DNA of 64,000 nucleotides from Basidiobolus ranarum (taxonomy: Eukaryota; Basidiobolomycota; Basidiobolomycetes; Basidiobolales). Numbering within the stretch: the stretch's first letter is position 1; each line of letters begins with the position of its first letter. Made by a program: the position numbers and the translations under genes. This document shows positions 21,557 to 35,260 of the stretch, piece after piece. The stretch lies in contig JASJQH010006876.1 of assembly GCA_040143965.1 (NCBI GenBank), positions 28,977 to 92,976 of the forward strand. The letters are read 5' to 3'. The notes under the pieces are model-generated. The model searched no databases and was not told the origin of the DNA. It was given only the letters and a program-made list of their open reading frames with translations.

Positions 21557-22640
21557 ATGCTAACTGGGTCTGAAATTACAGATGAGAATTTTTCAACTCC
21601 TTATTTTATGGGCAGTGAGTTGGAGATGGCCTGGTTGAAAGAAGCACAAGATGTTCAAGAAGTACGTTCGAAAATCCTTGAGTACTTCAAGCCACCTAAT
21701 TTCTACGTTAAACAGGCCGAGACTGCTTTTTACCTTGGTAGGAGCCTTCTTGCTCATTTCCGTTTCTCCTCAATATGTTTTTTAACACTGAATACTTGAC
21801 TAGGTACAAACAAAAGTACTCTGAAGCGATATATACTTATTCCTTATCATGTATACCGAGACGTCAAAGCAGATCTTGAAGGTTTACTTGGGATTCCCTT
21901 ACCTGAAATACAGACACAAAATTTGTATCAAGAGATTCAAGAGACACGATTTGACAGCCATGCAACGTATTTCAAAGTAGTGAAAATGTTAGGACGCCGT
22001 AATAAAAAATCCAAGAAGAAAGTAAAGGCACTACAGGGACAGAAGCTGCTAGAAAACGCCAAATTACTGCTGAGTGAAAACAAACACATATTTTTCACCA
22101 TCGACGTGGAGATGTATGAGCGAGATCATGTTTCAATCATCGAAGTTGGTTGGTCAATGTATCACTCTAAACGCGGATTGTTCAAAGATAGGCATTTTGT
22201 AGTTCAAGAAAACCTTCATTTACGTAACGGGCGTTACCACCCTGATAACAAGGAGAAGTTTCTTTTTGATGAATCTGAACTTGGTACTCTGGATGAGATC
22301 ATCAACTGTCTTGAGGAGGATTTGTCTACAGGTCCACCAAAAATTCTCATAGGACATGATTTGAAGTCCATTCTCGAAGCTACACAGATTGTGAACATCA
22401 ATCTGGAATCTCTAGACGAAACGCTAGACACCTCAGATTTACACACTGTGAAGTTTGGTGGAAAAGACAAACCCAGTCTAAGTCGAATGCTGGACGATCT
22501 TGAGATTGACTATTATTGTCTTCATAATGCTGGTAATTTGATGTGCCTCTTTGCTATCCAATTAACACTACTAACTCGTACTTTCTCTAGGAAACGATGC
22601 TCATTATATAATGGAAGCTTTCCTTAAGCTTGTGAGATAA
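21557..22640 (+). CDS. GFD2/YDR514C-like DEDDh 3'-5' exonuclease-fold protein
   Basis: Exons 21557-21737, 21804-22532 and 22591-22640 give 319 aa (introns 66 and 58 nt). The RNase H-like exonuclease domain covers about residues 145-319. It shows FFTIDVEMYERD (the Asp-x-Glu of motif I), ILIGHDLKSIL (motif II Asp), and at the last splice junction LHNAGNDAHYIMEAFL (motif III His-x4-Asp). All four acidic residues and the catalytic His of a DEDDh nuclease therefore appear to be present. A basic stretch (RRNKKSKKKVKALQ) precedes the domain. The layout resembles the fungal GFD2/YDR514C family, linked in yeast to mRNA export genetics, but the substrate is unknown. Splicing is needed to create motif III. 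Confidence 0.75.
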
Positions 22641-23050
22641 TTAGCTGCCCCATTACTCCCTATTCTCTCACTTATACTTTCTTGACCAACGAAAGAAATC
22701 CCGCATTCCATCTCATCTCATCACACACACATACACTACATTCCTTATTATGCTTATTATTACGCTCACATAATGATTCTTATATACTTTGCGCACATCT
22801 TGACTCGCCACTGGTTCAGGGATCCTAAGGAGTACGTCACCCATTCTTTGTTGGTATCTTGCAATGCTTCAGTGATTAATTCTTCAATAAAGTGCAACAT
22901 ATTCAATTCCACTGGGCTTTATCAATGATGCACAATACATGAGTATTCCTAGATGTTGTTTAATGGATAATTCAGTGAAGATGAATGTCAAAATCGCATA
23001 TATCAGGGTGGCTTTTATTAGTATTGTGATGGTTCAGCGTATGTTCTGAA
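22641..23050. other. Tail-to-tail spacer
   Basis: About 410 nt between two convergent genes. It is 3' flanking sequence with no recognised element. Confidence 0.4.
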
Positions 23051-23647
23051 CTATTGTAGTTTTTTATGCCCGTATTGAGATACAGCATTTTGTAAGAACT
23101 TGTATGATTGCATTAGTAATAATAATGGTATTACTACCCACAGGCCATTGAAGAGAGTCAAATACACCCAAAGGTACATAGGATTATCGGTAACCAGTGA
23201 TGGGGAGCCTACCAACCACTCCGGAGCAAACGTCATCCAATCACCATATAGCTCAGCAGTACATAGCAAGACTTGTAAAAAGTGTCTGCTTGGCAAGTCG
23301 TTAACTAACGCATATAGGACGGCAAAGCTTAAAAACCCGGCTAGTACTACGGTTATTATTTCGATGCTTACGACCGTGGGATCTGAATACAACCAGCGGG
23401 TATCAGCTTTTCCATATTCTTTCCAAATGCTAGCTAAAAAACCTGAGCTGGTTTCGACCTGACGACCAAATATTGACATGTAAACGAAAGGGCCTTCTAA
23501 GAACAAGTGGATTAAAAAGTCAAAGCTCAACCATACGAATATCCATTTTTCTAAAGCTGGCTTCTCTTTTACGTAACGTTTCGATGCTGCAAATGAGATG
23601 CCTAGAAGTAGTAGAATAAAACTCAATGAGATTAGCAACGATAACAT
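23051..23647 (-). CDS. EBP-family sterol delta8-delta7 isomerase (emopamil-binding protein)
   Basis: A single exon of 198 aa, from the ATG at 23647. Four or five hydrophobic membrane segments match the EBP/EXPERA fold. The family signatures are easy to align with animal EBP: FLIHLFLEGPF (H47, E51), LASIWKEYGKADTRW, SIEIITV (E96), AELYGDW, and NPMYLWVYLTLFNGLWVVIP (W170). The His, two Glu and Trp expected in the active site are all kept. EBP moves the C8 double bond of sterols to C7 in the ER. Most ascomycetes use the unrelated Erg2 for this step, so the fold is notable here; a non-catalytic EBP-like role is possible. The start is close to the first membrane helix; human EBP has about 30 more N-terminal residues, so a missed 5' exon is possible. 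Confidence 0.85.
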   Translation of the reverse strand: MLSLLISLSFILLLLGISFAASKRYVKEKPALEKWIFVWLSFDFLIHLFLEGPFVYMSIFGRQVETSSGFLASIWKEYGKADTRWLYSDPTVVSIEIITVVLAGFLSFAVLYALVNDLPSRHFLQVLLCTAELYGDWMTFAPEWLVGSPSLVTDNPMYLWVYLTLFNGLWVVIPLLLLMQSYKFLQNAVSQYGHKKLQ

Positions 23648-25299
23648 TGAGTCAAAGTGATCTGTAGATTCCCTTCTACAAAATAGTATTCAAGTTCAAT
23701 ATGCAAATACCTAATCAAAGCTATCCCCATCCCCATGTTGTCATGTGAAATACAGGAAATCTCTTGCGTTTGGTAAAATTATCTTTCAATATTTGTGTGT
23801 AAGTTACTGCAGTCGTAAGTGGTTAATATATTTGTTCCAATTTCATCGTAACCTGTGACGGAAACGAAATTTGTACGAGTAACCACAATATCATGATCAA
23901 TATACAACGGTATGTTTCAACTCTACATTTGACAAATGGGATAATATAATAATAACATATTTCAACCTTAGTTACTCAACCAAGCTCCACAATTGGTTAA
24001 TAATAGTAGGCTAAACTTTAAGTAACAGGGATCTTCATTAATATTATACAAATAACATTCCCCGACCTTTTTTATTAACAATTCCACATCCCCACATTTT
24101 AGTGATGAATTGACTTTGTAACTGTCGGTACTGGAGAAGAGATGCACCGTACTTGAGTACGGAGAGAACTCACCATGAATGCGAATATAGACAGATAGAA
24201 AAGAATGGATACTCTGTATCAATAAACACTGGGTTAACTTTGCTAGCTGTTAGATACATGATAATGGCTCGACCACTACCAGCTTCGCTTCAAATAAGCC
24301 ACAGTGAGATTCTAAACAGTTCCAAAAAGGTAGGCGATTCACACCACATTCATCAAATATGTAATTCAATTTTGACAAATGTTGTATTTGGCTAGGGCTT
24401 TCCTTTCCTTTGTATATCGCTAAACCGCTCAAACTAGGTGCATCTTTTTTTCCGAATACCGGATCCATTCTCCGATCTCCATGGATTTAACTTGTTTGAT
24501 GTTCAAGCTTTAAAAGAGGATGGTTTAGCCACTTGGCTAGAACAATCGCACACCTCGAACGCTCAATATTTTGGCAGCTGTGCATTCTTTGCATTAAACT
24601 CTATGATTTCATACCAGTTCATATCTTCCGCTACTGGTTATGGCCATTCATATATAATTCAAGTTATATCCTAGTAAAGAGATAAAGCGTAGATACGTTT
24701 TTTGGGTAAAGTATACTACCCTGCCTTATTCGCCAAATTGCTTGTAAATACCCACTGGAGGGATGCTCCTCTTTAGGCTAGAATCTGGTTTTTTCTAGCT
24801 AAACTTTCCTCGATTTTCACTCAGTATTTATCGCGCATTTATTCATTTTTAGCAGGAATTCTTGAAATTAATCAGCCAATTATATTTTGCTATAGAGGCC
24901 AGCTGTCCATTCCTAATTTTGGTGGGATTTGTTAAGACCAAACCTGCTTCCCCATTTTAACTAATAATTGAAATCTACTTGTGATTGACACCAAGCTCTT
25001 TTCCCTGCGTGTTTATATCCTTTTCTCCAGAGCAGGCTTCTCATACATCAGCTCATTTCTTATTGTTTCATCAGTCCTTTAAATTTCTTGCCTCATTAAA
25101 GATCATCACTTTTGTAAGATTTGGCCTCTAAGCACCTGATTAGTGTGTCCGCTCATCCTTATCAATTCATTAAGGCCTTCATCTTTGGTTGTATAACATA
25201 AAACTCAGCTAAAATCTCCAACCCCTGTCAATACTCTGCCAGCTTAGAACCTTTTATCTGTCAAAACATAATTCATAGAGACCTGTTCGATACTTAACG
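23648..25299. other. Gene-free spacer upstream of the LDB-type gene
   Basis: About 1.65 kb. Short open frames on both strands around 23968-24674 overlap each other, lack splice-linked partners and have no recognisable motif, so I do not call them. The last 500 nt are pyrimidine-rich and probably hold the promoter and leader of the LDB-type gene. Confidence 0.4.
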
Positions 25300-27207
25300 A
25301 TGTCTACTACACAATATGTTGCTACCTCAGCACAGCTGCAGGTACTAAAACAAAGACAACAACAACTTTTGGCCAATCAAGCTGCTTTACGCAAAGCACA
25401 ACTTGGGAGAGGAAATCAGCCTATGCCCAACCAAGGTCTGATAAATCAAGCAATGATGGCAAATCAAGCCATGTTAAATAATCAAGCACTGCTGGCTAAT
25501 CAGGCCATGGCTGGCTTAAATCGCAATGGACAACCGACACTATCCGCTCCAAATTCTCATACAGGGCAAGTAACTCAAAACGCAATCACTGTTCCTCAAA
25601 GTATATCCCAGCCTATGCAGCCGCAATCTATTCATCAAACTGGTGCACAAATACCCACCACAAATATTGGGGTTTCTACATCTAATCCTGCAGTCGCCAC
25701 TTCCGCAGTTTCACGCGCCGCATCAGTTCCGGCGACGTCCGTCAGTAACACCGCTAGCTTGTATGTACATTAGCAAACTGTATTGTTATATAATTTTGAC
25801 TTAGCAGTTCTGTCTAATTTTTTGTACTTTATAGGCTAACAGGCTCAGGAAGCGCAATCATGAAAGTAATCCAATATTCCGAACAACTTACCGGAAAGAA
25901 TGAAGTATGTTGTTTAATATATATTATCATAGGTTTGATATACAGTTTTATTAACTTTCGTATCTTTAAATTGACTTGGAATATAGGATGAAAATTTACA
26001 ACTAGCTGGACATTGGAACAAGATAATGTCTGAATTTTTCGCGTCAAATGGATTAATGAAATACACGCTTTGCCATTCCCAACTCAAAGATACTAGAACA
26101 TTTGGTAATTAGAAATTCAACAATATAACAATATATCGCTACTGACTTAATACTTTCAGATCTGCCCACTAGCTTATTAGCTAGATTTTACTTAATAAAT
26201 TATGAATCTGGTGTTACTGATATTCAGTTAGTCTTGGAAAACCCGGTGGAATTCGCCCTTCCTAACGGTTATCATGTTGTTGAATGCGTGCGAGCCGCCT
26301 TTGTATATCATTATTGGGATGGAACACAGGTAACTATTTACTGATATACGAAGAAATGCTATTTTGATATGACCACTAACAATACGTGCATCTAGGTTTA
26401 TGCTAATGGTACTCTCAAAGTAACGCTTGACTCCCAGCTTAAGTTTGAATTATTTGAATTCGCTACCACTGAATATACCGAATTACTGCGCCGTGGCTTA
26501 CTACTAGCTCTAGCTCAATCTCATAACGAAGGAAAGATAGATATAAACCATTTGCCTGACTCTCCTATCAACGATTATGGAGTCCCTATTCGAACAATGA
26601 GATGCTTGGAGGTAACCCAACTTATTCATTGTACAATTATTTCTCAGCTTAATCAAAATATATTCTAATAGATATCTGAAGTTATAACTGAAATGAGTGA
26701 TTTAATATCCTACAGTTTCTCCTCTAATCTTGGCCCAATTCGTAAGCTATACGATATAAATACTACAGACCTCTTGGTGGAACAATGCTAACCACTCGAT
26801 ATTTTAACAAACTAATTTTAGAATCACTGCGAAAATACGGGGAGATGTTAAGAAATGGTTCGGTAGGAGCTAGCGGTGGTTCAAATATTGGAGTTAATGG
26901 CTTGTCTGACCCTAACAAATCTCAAATACCTGGGGTTAACGATCGGTCAGGTGGAAATCCTACAAGTTCTATGCAATCACAAGTCCCGACTACATCCGTA
27001 TTAGGTGAAAAATAATCAGCAAGGACAGAGTAGATCAATCAATCTTATTAAACTCTATTTCGTACAGGCAAACAGAAGCTTTCTTTAACGATTGACACCG
27101 ATAATAAAATGAAGAAAGTGAAGATTGAGTCCCCTCGTATACCCAAAAAACCGAAAACTCCAACGACACCTGGATTCAAAAGAAGGCATTCACAGTCCGA
27201 GAAATAA
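25300..27207 (+). CDS. LDB1/SEUSS-type transcription cofactor (fungal Mfg1/Adn1 class)
   Basis: Eight exons: 25300-25760, 25835-25904, 25987-26104, 26160-26329, 26396-26611, 26672-26741, 26822-27004, 27068-27207 (475 aa). Residues 1-155 are Gln/Asn/Ala-rich with repeated NQAM/NQAL. The LDB-like dimerisation domain follows (about 155-390): GSAIMKVIQYSEQL, LAGHWNKIMSEFF, LARFYLINYESG, and VYHYWDGTQ at the 26329/26396 junction, then RTMRCLE and the helix ISEVITEMSDLI. The end is basic and Pro/Lys-rich (IPKKPKTPTTPG), a likely nuclear signal. Family members bridge DNA-binding factors; fungal relatives (Mfg1, Adn1) control filamentation and adhesion with Flo8/Mss11-type partners. The intron before the last exon has a GTGAAA donor, but the downstream exon is clearly coding and in frame. 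Confidence 0.8.
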
Positions 27208-29222
27208 GTAAAAAATCACGTAAAAGCAAAACTCCCATTTAATTTTTCTTATTTTTGTTATATCAGTATTTGCATCGGTTTTTTTATATTTTTGCGCATC
27301 TCTCGTGACATTACCAAATCATCTTTTGTTTCCCACAGATTCTCATGTATCTTCTATTCCATGTCTCTAATCATCCTTGATCTATTGTTTTTATTTCGTT
27401 ATTTGTGTTCATGATGCTTGTATAGTATTCCCAATTTACCTACTATCGTTTTCGCTTTTGATTATTTGTCAAGGTCTTTTGAATTTCGACAAGATATATT
27501 TCCATATTTTTCAAGGGTCTTAATTTGATTCACAAAGCTTATAATGCTACAAGCCCAAGACAGGTGAGCTTTATTACGAATTGGACGAGTCAGTTGTTTT
27601 ACATTGGTGCTGGTCATTTTCTCAGTATTAGGAGTAATATAATATTCTCGCAAATTATCTTCGACTTGGACATTGTTTGCTTGGTTTCCTGTGTAAAGCT
27701 TTCTTTTTACCCCAAAGACATTTTTCATAAACACAACATCTATCCAAAATGAATTAAACTTCTACACTACTAATAATTTATCCGGTATGGAGCGGCTAGT
27801 TTACCCGTTTGCCCATACACCAATTCAACATCACTATTTGAAGTTAAGGCTGTTGGTGCTTGGTTTGGCATTTTACATAATCCTTATAAAGCTACTCTAT
27901 CAATTTCTGAAACACTAAAACCTTAATGGAATGTTCCGATCTATCTAACGTTTGATGGCCTAGAAAGATTGGTTACAAACAATAGATCTCTTGATGGTCA
28001 CGATAGTTACGGTGATCTGTGTACAGTCAGTGAATCATAATAATGAGTTGTCTTCTCTTTGGAACAAGTTTCTTGAACACCCAAGAATATTTATATAAGT
28101 ATTTCGCCTGATTCCCACTCTTACATCAAGGTTGTGGAGAATATTCCAGATATCTCAGTTAGTATTGGAGAAGTATATTATGCTCAGAATACCAAAACAT
28201 AGAATTCAGCGCTTTCAGCATCATGTCGTAAAGACTCACAGGAGCTGTAGAGTAAATACAGATTCAGCACTCCATTTAGTACTTGTATAATGCTATAACT
28301 TTTGAAACATTGGCATTGAAGTGTATAGTGGTGGTTTGATAGTCTCCTGCTATCTGGATCAATATCTAGATACTAAAAAAGTCACACTATGTAATTCACA
28401 TCACACATTTGATTTCATTTAATCGCCGATGTACCATACATCATTTCATGTTTATGTAATCTATAGCAGGTGTGCTAGAGGAGGTTTCTCCAGTTATACT
28501 GACACGCGCTCTATATACCAGGTAACTTGAGCCTAACGTTCAGAAAACTTCATCAAAGATAAGCGCTAGCAAGTATTAGGTAAGTCTCATGCAGGAACAA
28601 CATCCTCAGAACCCCTCAGAACTCACTCATACCATAGCAATAATATTCCGAAAATAGTTCACATTCATGGATCGTTTACATAGAATTATTTGCTGCATAT
28701 TCCTGTATTGTGCTATACGATCACAGATTATACATATTTATTAATGTCACTCTTAAGTAATCATTTGAACTAGGAATGCACTATACCATCTTAGATTCAG
28801 CATTCAGCCATTGAACATGATTTGAGACTAGAGATGCGCAGTAATACAAAAAATTTGAATCCTCTGAAACCCCTGGTGATCAGTATATATATATAGATTT
28901 CTATATAAGCCCTTCACCTGTATGGTAATGAATGATTGCCGGTTTTTTGTGATGAGATGCTATTAATGCAACCCTGATATCTGGTATTTAAGAGTCAAGT
29001 TTTCGTACTACATCCTTTCATCTATTCTACACTCTTTCTTGCAAGTTCTTGAAAATCCTCCTTTTTGTTTTGCATAGATCTGTGAATTCCTGCTGACAAT
29101 TTTACTTCGAATTACGACTCAGTCAGCATATTCTAGTGAGTTAGACAACCCCGCCCCCCCCCGCACCGGTCAACGTGTGGGTATGTTATTTCTACACACA
29201 TCCCAACAGTTTGGATAAAACG
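27208..29222. other. Long spacer upstream of the WC-2-like gene
   Basis: About 2 kb without a convincing gene. It has a short TATATATATA run near 28885 and a run of ten or so C residues (about 29151-29162) just before the WC-2-like start. A minus-strand open frame at 27462-27734 lacks motifs and was not called. Confidence 0.4.
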
Positions 29223-30476
29223 ATGGATAATTCAAGAAGTTCATCATTTGACCCCAGTTTGTATCAGAAATTCTCAGAAAGTATGATGAACTTCAACACG
29301 ACAGTCAGCGTACCTCAAAGCATAAATATATTCGACCACGGTCCCTTTATATCAGCTTCACCATATATTCCAACCTCTCTGGATATGGCCCAAAATCTCC
29401 TAGTTGACCAAGCACCCTCATTTACAGAGCCTCTACTACAAAACATGTTCAAAAGTGAAGAAATCCACCCCGAATCTAACAGGAAAAGCGGCCGGTCTAA
29501 TGGTGTTTCTAGCGATCCTAAAGAGTTCTGTTATGTTATTACTCCTTTATGCAATCTATTATATTGTTCCTCTTCTTCACAAGAATTGACTGGGTACAGT
29601 CCAGAAGAATTGGTCGGTAGATGTATAACCGAATTTATTCATGAAGATGATATTGACACGTTTATAAGACAATTCAATATGGGACTTACTCGTCAACAGT
29701 CGCGACTTTACTATCGTTTTCAAAAGAAGAACGATGAATTTGTGATGTTAGAAGTCCAAGGGAACGCGTATTATCAGTCCGAGGATCACCAATTGAAATA
29801 TCTCTTCTGTATCGCTAGGCCGTATCTCTCTAAAGCCTCCAGTATATTAGATGCCTTTTTAGAGTTAAAAATGGAAAACGATATACTAAAACGACAGCTA
29901 TCTGATCTTGGGAATTTTGTACAAGATAGTAACTGGGTTAGTTCCAAGAACAACAAGGATTCAGAGACTTATTCGAACGTATTTGGAAGCATCCCTTCAC
30001 CGAAATCAACTATTCAAGTCATCTCTGAGCAATCAGGAATCTGTAATATTAGCAGAAGTCCTATAGATGCAGATATAAATAGCCCAGAGCAACTGAAAAG
30101 GAACTACACACCGGACGAAAGTCTTGGCAGCCAGGATGGTATTCCGAAAATTAAGAAAAAGGTGAGGTTACCGATATTCCAAGAACTCATTCACCTACAA
30201 TTTATTCATGCTATTACATTTAGAAAAAGCAAAAAAGTGAGGATAGCCATGATCATGTGTGTTCTGAATGTGGAACGGTGGAATCTCCAGAGTGGAGAAA
30301 GGGCCCTCAGGGACCCAAGACGTAAGCCATTCAATGTCATAAACCATCTCTACTCATTAATTGGGCTGATCATATTACTTGCTCCATTAAGGTTATGTAA
30401 CGCCTGTGGATTACGATGGGCAAAAAAGACTAAGCGGGAACAACAAACATTCAAAACTGAGGATATCAACAGTTAG
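29223..30476 (+). CDS. White collar-2-like PAS/GATA zinc-finger transcription factor
   Basis: Exons 29223-30161, 30224-30321 and 30392-30476 give 373 aa. The frame is open slightly upstream, but the first ATG is 29223. A single PAS domain (about residues 100-210) includes [30 protein letters not shown] and EFIHEDDID. The GATA finger is assembled by splicing: C326-x2-C329-x18-C348-x2-C351, with [14 protein letters not shown] and [12 protein letters not shown], the last being diagnostic for WC-2. A basic patch precedes it. WC-2 proteins pair with the flavin photoreceptor WC-1 to switch on light-induced genes; no LOV cysteine motif is seen here, so this is the partner rather than the photoreceptor. 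Several WC-2 paralogues are common in early-diverging fungi. Confidence 0.9.
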   Translation: MDNSRSSSFDPSLYQKFSESMMNFNTTVSVPQSINIFDHGPFISASPYIPTSLDMAQNLLVDQAPSFTEPLLQNMFKSEEIHPESNRKSGRSNGVSSDPKEFCYVITPLCNLLYCSSSSQELTGYSPEELVGRCITEFIHEDDIDTFIRQFNMGLTRQQSRLYYRFQKKNDEFVMLEVQGNAYYQSEDHQLKYLFCIARPYLSKASSILDAFLELKMENDILKRQLSDLGNFVQDSNWVSSKNNKDSETYSNVFGSIPSPKSTIQVISEQSGICNISRSPIDADINSPEQLKRNYTPDESLGSQDGIPKIKKKVRLPIFQELIHLQFIHAITFRKSKKVRIAMIMCVLNVERWNLQSGERALRDPRRKPFNVINHLYSLIGLIILLAPLRLCNACGLRWAKKTKREQQTFKTEDINS

Positions 30477-33109
30477 CAGTTGTTTGAATTCCGCGCTCAA
30501 ATCACCTCTTGCATTTTGATACTACTATGACTATCTTCAATTTGATGTGGCATATTGTATTACGTGAATGAAACGCAACTCGAAGAGAATAGACGTTTAT
30601 ATTCATTCAACCCTTTCTAGAATTATTGCCCTCGAACATCACCACGGCTATTAAATGGGTCACATTTGGTCGGTTCGAAGTTATTTGCTTTATTTTTCCG
30701 ATATCCTTCTCGGTGGCGATAGAAACTTCATAGATATATGCAAAGAAGCTACCTCACAGTTGGCTTACATAATAAAACATCAACAACTCCCTCAATATAT
30801 CAGGACAATCATTTTTCTTTGCGTCAATTCTCCGGCTTCCATGTTGTAATGGATTGGATATTAAAAAACCTCTTAGATTTAATAATATTGATCTCTTTCA
30901 CTCCAAATCAAATGAGACAAATATTTAATATTGAGAGTGTCACATTAATTTCAAACGTTTTATATGAATACTAATCATTTGATACTAACTAGAATATTGA
31001 TCAAAAGCTTGTATTTATTGATCCAAAAAATGACAGTGGACATGACGTACTCCAAGAATATGGTGAACCATGTTTTACTATGACACATGCTTCATATGAT
31101 TCGACATTAAACTCTGACAGCACAGGAGAATTTACATTTTTGGAGGATTGTTATCAGGATCGCGTGTTTCATGCTTGGCAATCCTGAAATAGCCCAAGTG
31201 GGTTACCACATTCTAACCAGTTACATCCCTAATGGTTTGTGCCGCACAGGGTACAGCTCAGATCGTTAAAATGAGTAATTACATCATCCAGGGAAGTCGG
31301 TAAACATATAGGAGAGACTTGGCCTATCATGTACCTCAAAGGCATGTGTTTCAACAGAAAGCGTGCATCAAGAGTTCCTCATAACTCCCTTCATACTCAC
31401 AATTTATCGATTCTGCAGTGGATTTGAGAAAAGCAAATTGCGATTGACTTGCATAACCTGCATATCATTTACTTTCTACAGTGTGCATCTACTGTCATTA
31501 TACTTAGACAGGTTAAAGTATTTCCAAGGATTCGGCATCAGGGTGGTGACTGTTCCACCATTATTGGATGGAATTTGGGATACTTTTATGTAAGCCCGCA
31601 TTTCCCTTTTTGGGCGAAGGAGTGATTATCGACTGAAGCAACTGGTACGTTTTAACACAATCATCTATAATGTTTGCAGGTTTCAGGACAAGCAATAACT
31701 TTTATGGATTTCAAATCACCAAGATTTCCAATTAGGTTACAATCTTTCAGACCATCAGAATATATGGATCGAGCTTGCCTCACAACACTCGGAAATAAAA
31801 TATCTCGCCAGATTTCAAATGATAGATAAAGTTTGCTTTATGCTGGATTAGGACAGCCAACTACATAACGGAGTGGCTGGCATTCAACAAATAAAAAGGT
31901 GTATTTGAGCTTACCTAAGCATTTTCATAATACTAGGCGCAGTTGTCTCATTTGAATCACACTCAACCAATCCACTTTTTAGCCGTCGACAAAAATATAT
32001 AGGATCTGTTAGTTTGGTCACTGTAGATGGTTTCTTTTTATAAGGAATCCCATTGGTGATTTTACATGCCCATAGATAAACATATCCAAAATTCCAAGTC
32101 TATATTGCTCAAGTATATCCTACTTCTGCCAATTGTCTTCAACCTCATAAACAGTAACATAATATCGAAGAATTCTAGACTATTTTAAAGATAAATGACT
32201 CATTACTGCCCATCTTGGGCTTACCTCTTCTACTGATATCTGCGGAAAATATTGATTGGTATGAATTTTGGGAGGTTGTAGCACTGAGGTTTCAAACAAG
32301 TACGTAATACAATGAAGGTATCAGGATTGGCTTTGGAAAAAAACATAAACGGAGAGAATAGTGTAAATTACAATCTGATCCCAAACTGGTTCCGAAATGT
32401 ATCCATTCTGTTATAGATATAACTTGTCACTAAACAACTGCTAAAGGTGCATCTTCACGCTTCCAGTACCAGTGTTTATTTATTAATTCCTTACTTCTGT
32501 CGCTTCCTATTTATATTTTCATTGTATATTTAGATGGCCTTACTTCTCACTTCATTTCCACAAGAATGCTCTGGAAAATGTACAGCCATTCTTGCCAGAG
32601 ATGGATCCGTTATGAGACCACATTTATTATTGCATGGAGTCGAATACTATTTCTATCGCATAGATTTCAAAAGCGCTCAAAGGCTTCACTAGATGATATT
32701 TGACAATAGTTACACATATAACCTTGACTAATTGCCCTGTAACCACAAATATGAATTTCGGATCTCAGTGATAATTCCAAAACTGCACAATACACTACAA
32801 ATACATTCAGTCAATACTGGCTTTAAATACCTCTTATAAAGGTTCTAATAACCAGTTTTCTATTGTTATCCTGGCAAAAAAGTTACATGGATATTTTTAA
32901 ACCTGTAAATGTGAATTTGTGATTCAGAAATAGCGTTAAAATTCAACAGTATTTAATTTGTGTATTAGGATTTAGACGTTTTGAATACTACAATTACAAA
33001 AGATAAGTATAAATGAGGTTTCGATTAAAATGTTTACAATGGAGTGTAGTTCAATTGAATCAGTATATAAGAGTTCATAAAAGAAAATCACCTTCTAAAG
33101 CCTATTAGA
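30477..33109. other. Gene-poor 2.6 kb region
   Basis: No recognisable gene. One weak spliced candidate on the plus strand (30849-30956 joined to 31008-31187) is discussed as a finding. Other open frames (30655-30849, 31363-31593) have no motif. I see no terminal repeats or transposase remains. Confidence 0.4.
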
Positions 33110-34699
<1,590 letters not shown>

Positions 34700-35260
34700 T
34701 CTTGTAGAAGGAATATACTTTGGCAGTATCAACTACTATCTAACATCCAATATTCATTAGAAGGTGGTTTTTTATGGACAAAATTTAACAGATTTAGCAA
34801 GATCGATTCAATCTATGAATCTTTACATACAATTATGGTATCGTAACAATAGTCTCTACCTTCCATAGGTATTTTGCTATCGTTCTCGAGTAGCGATAGC
34901 GAATCATGTTCGTTTCAGTTCTTCCCGACCACAACTCGTCAGAATCGAGAAAAAAATCAATTTTTATGGCTGGTCATGTGATAGATCATAGAAAAAAGGG
35001 TTCTTGGATACATGGACAACGGGACGAATTCGATGGGATGGGGGGGCTCGGGGGTCCGTGATAAAACTAAGCGAGATGTGAATTAAGGCTTCCCCCTTTT
35101 CCGATAGTGGATTTTTTGCCCTGTGTAAGATAAGCGTAAGTTATCAATTTTGTTACGGAAATTTTAGCTGAGTTGGATGGATGGACCTATCAACCAAATC
35201 CGATACATTCTGAAGCTACAACGTCTCTAACTCCATCTTTAATGTATTAGTCACACAGTC
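34700..35260. promoter_or_regulatory. Divergent promoter: sirtuin / ribosomal protein eS7
   Basis: 560 nt between head-to-head starts. It holds a G-rich block (about 35035-35058) and ends in AGTCACACAGTC directly before the eS7 ATG. It is presumably the strong promoter of the ribosomal protein gene. Confidence 0.45.

Noticed and set aside
23100-23462. 120-codon plus-strand frame opposite the EBP gene
   Set aside because: Antisense to a clear membrane enzyme; the composition mirrors the hydrophobic helices.
23968-24674. Cluster of small frames on both strands
   Set aside because: They overlap, lack motifs and show no phase-consistent splice sites.
28880-28900. TATATATATA run as a repeat or TATA element
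   Set aside because: Too short and too far (over 300 nt) from the WC-2-like start to assign a role.
30477-33109. Transposon in the gene-poor gap
   Set aside because: I found no terminal repeats, target duplications, transposase or reverse transcriptase motifs.
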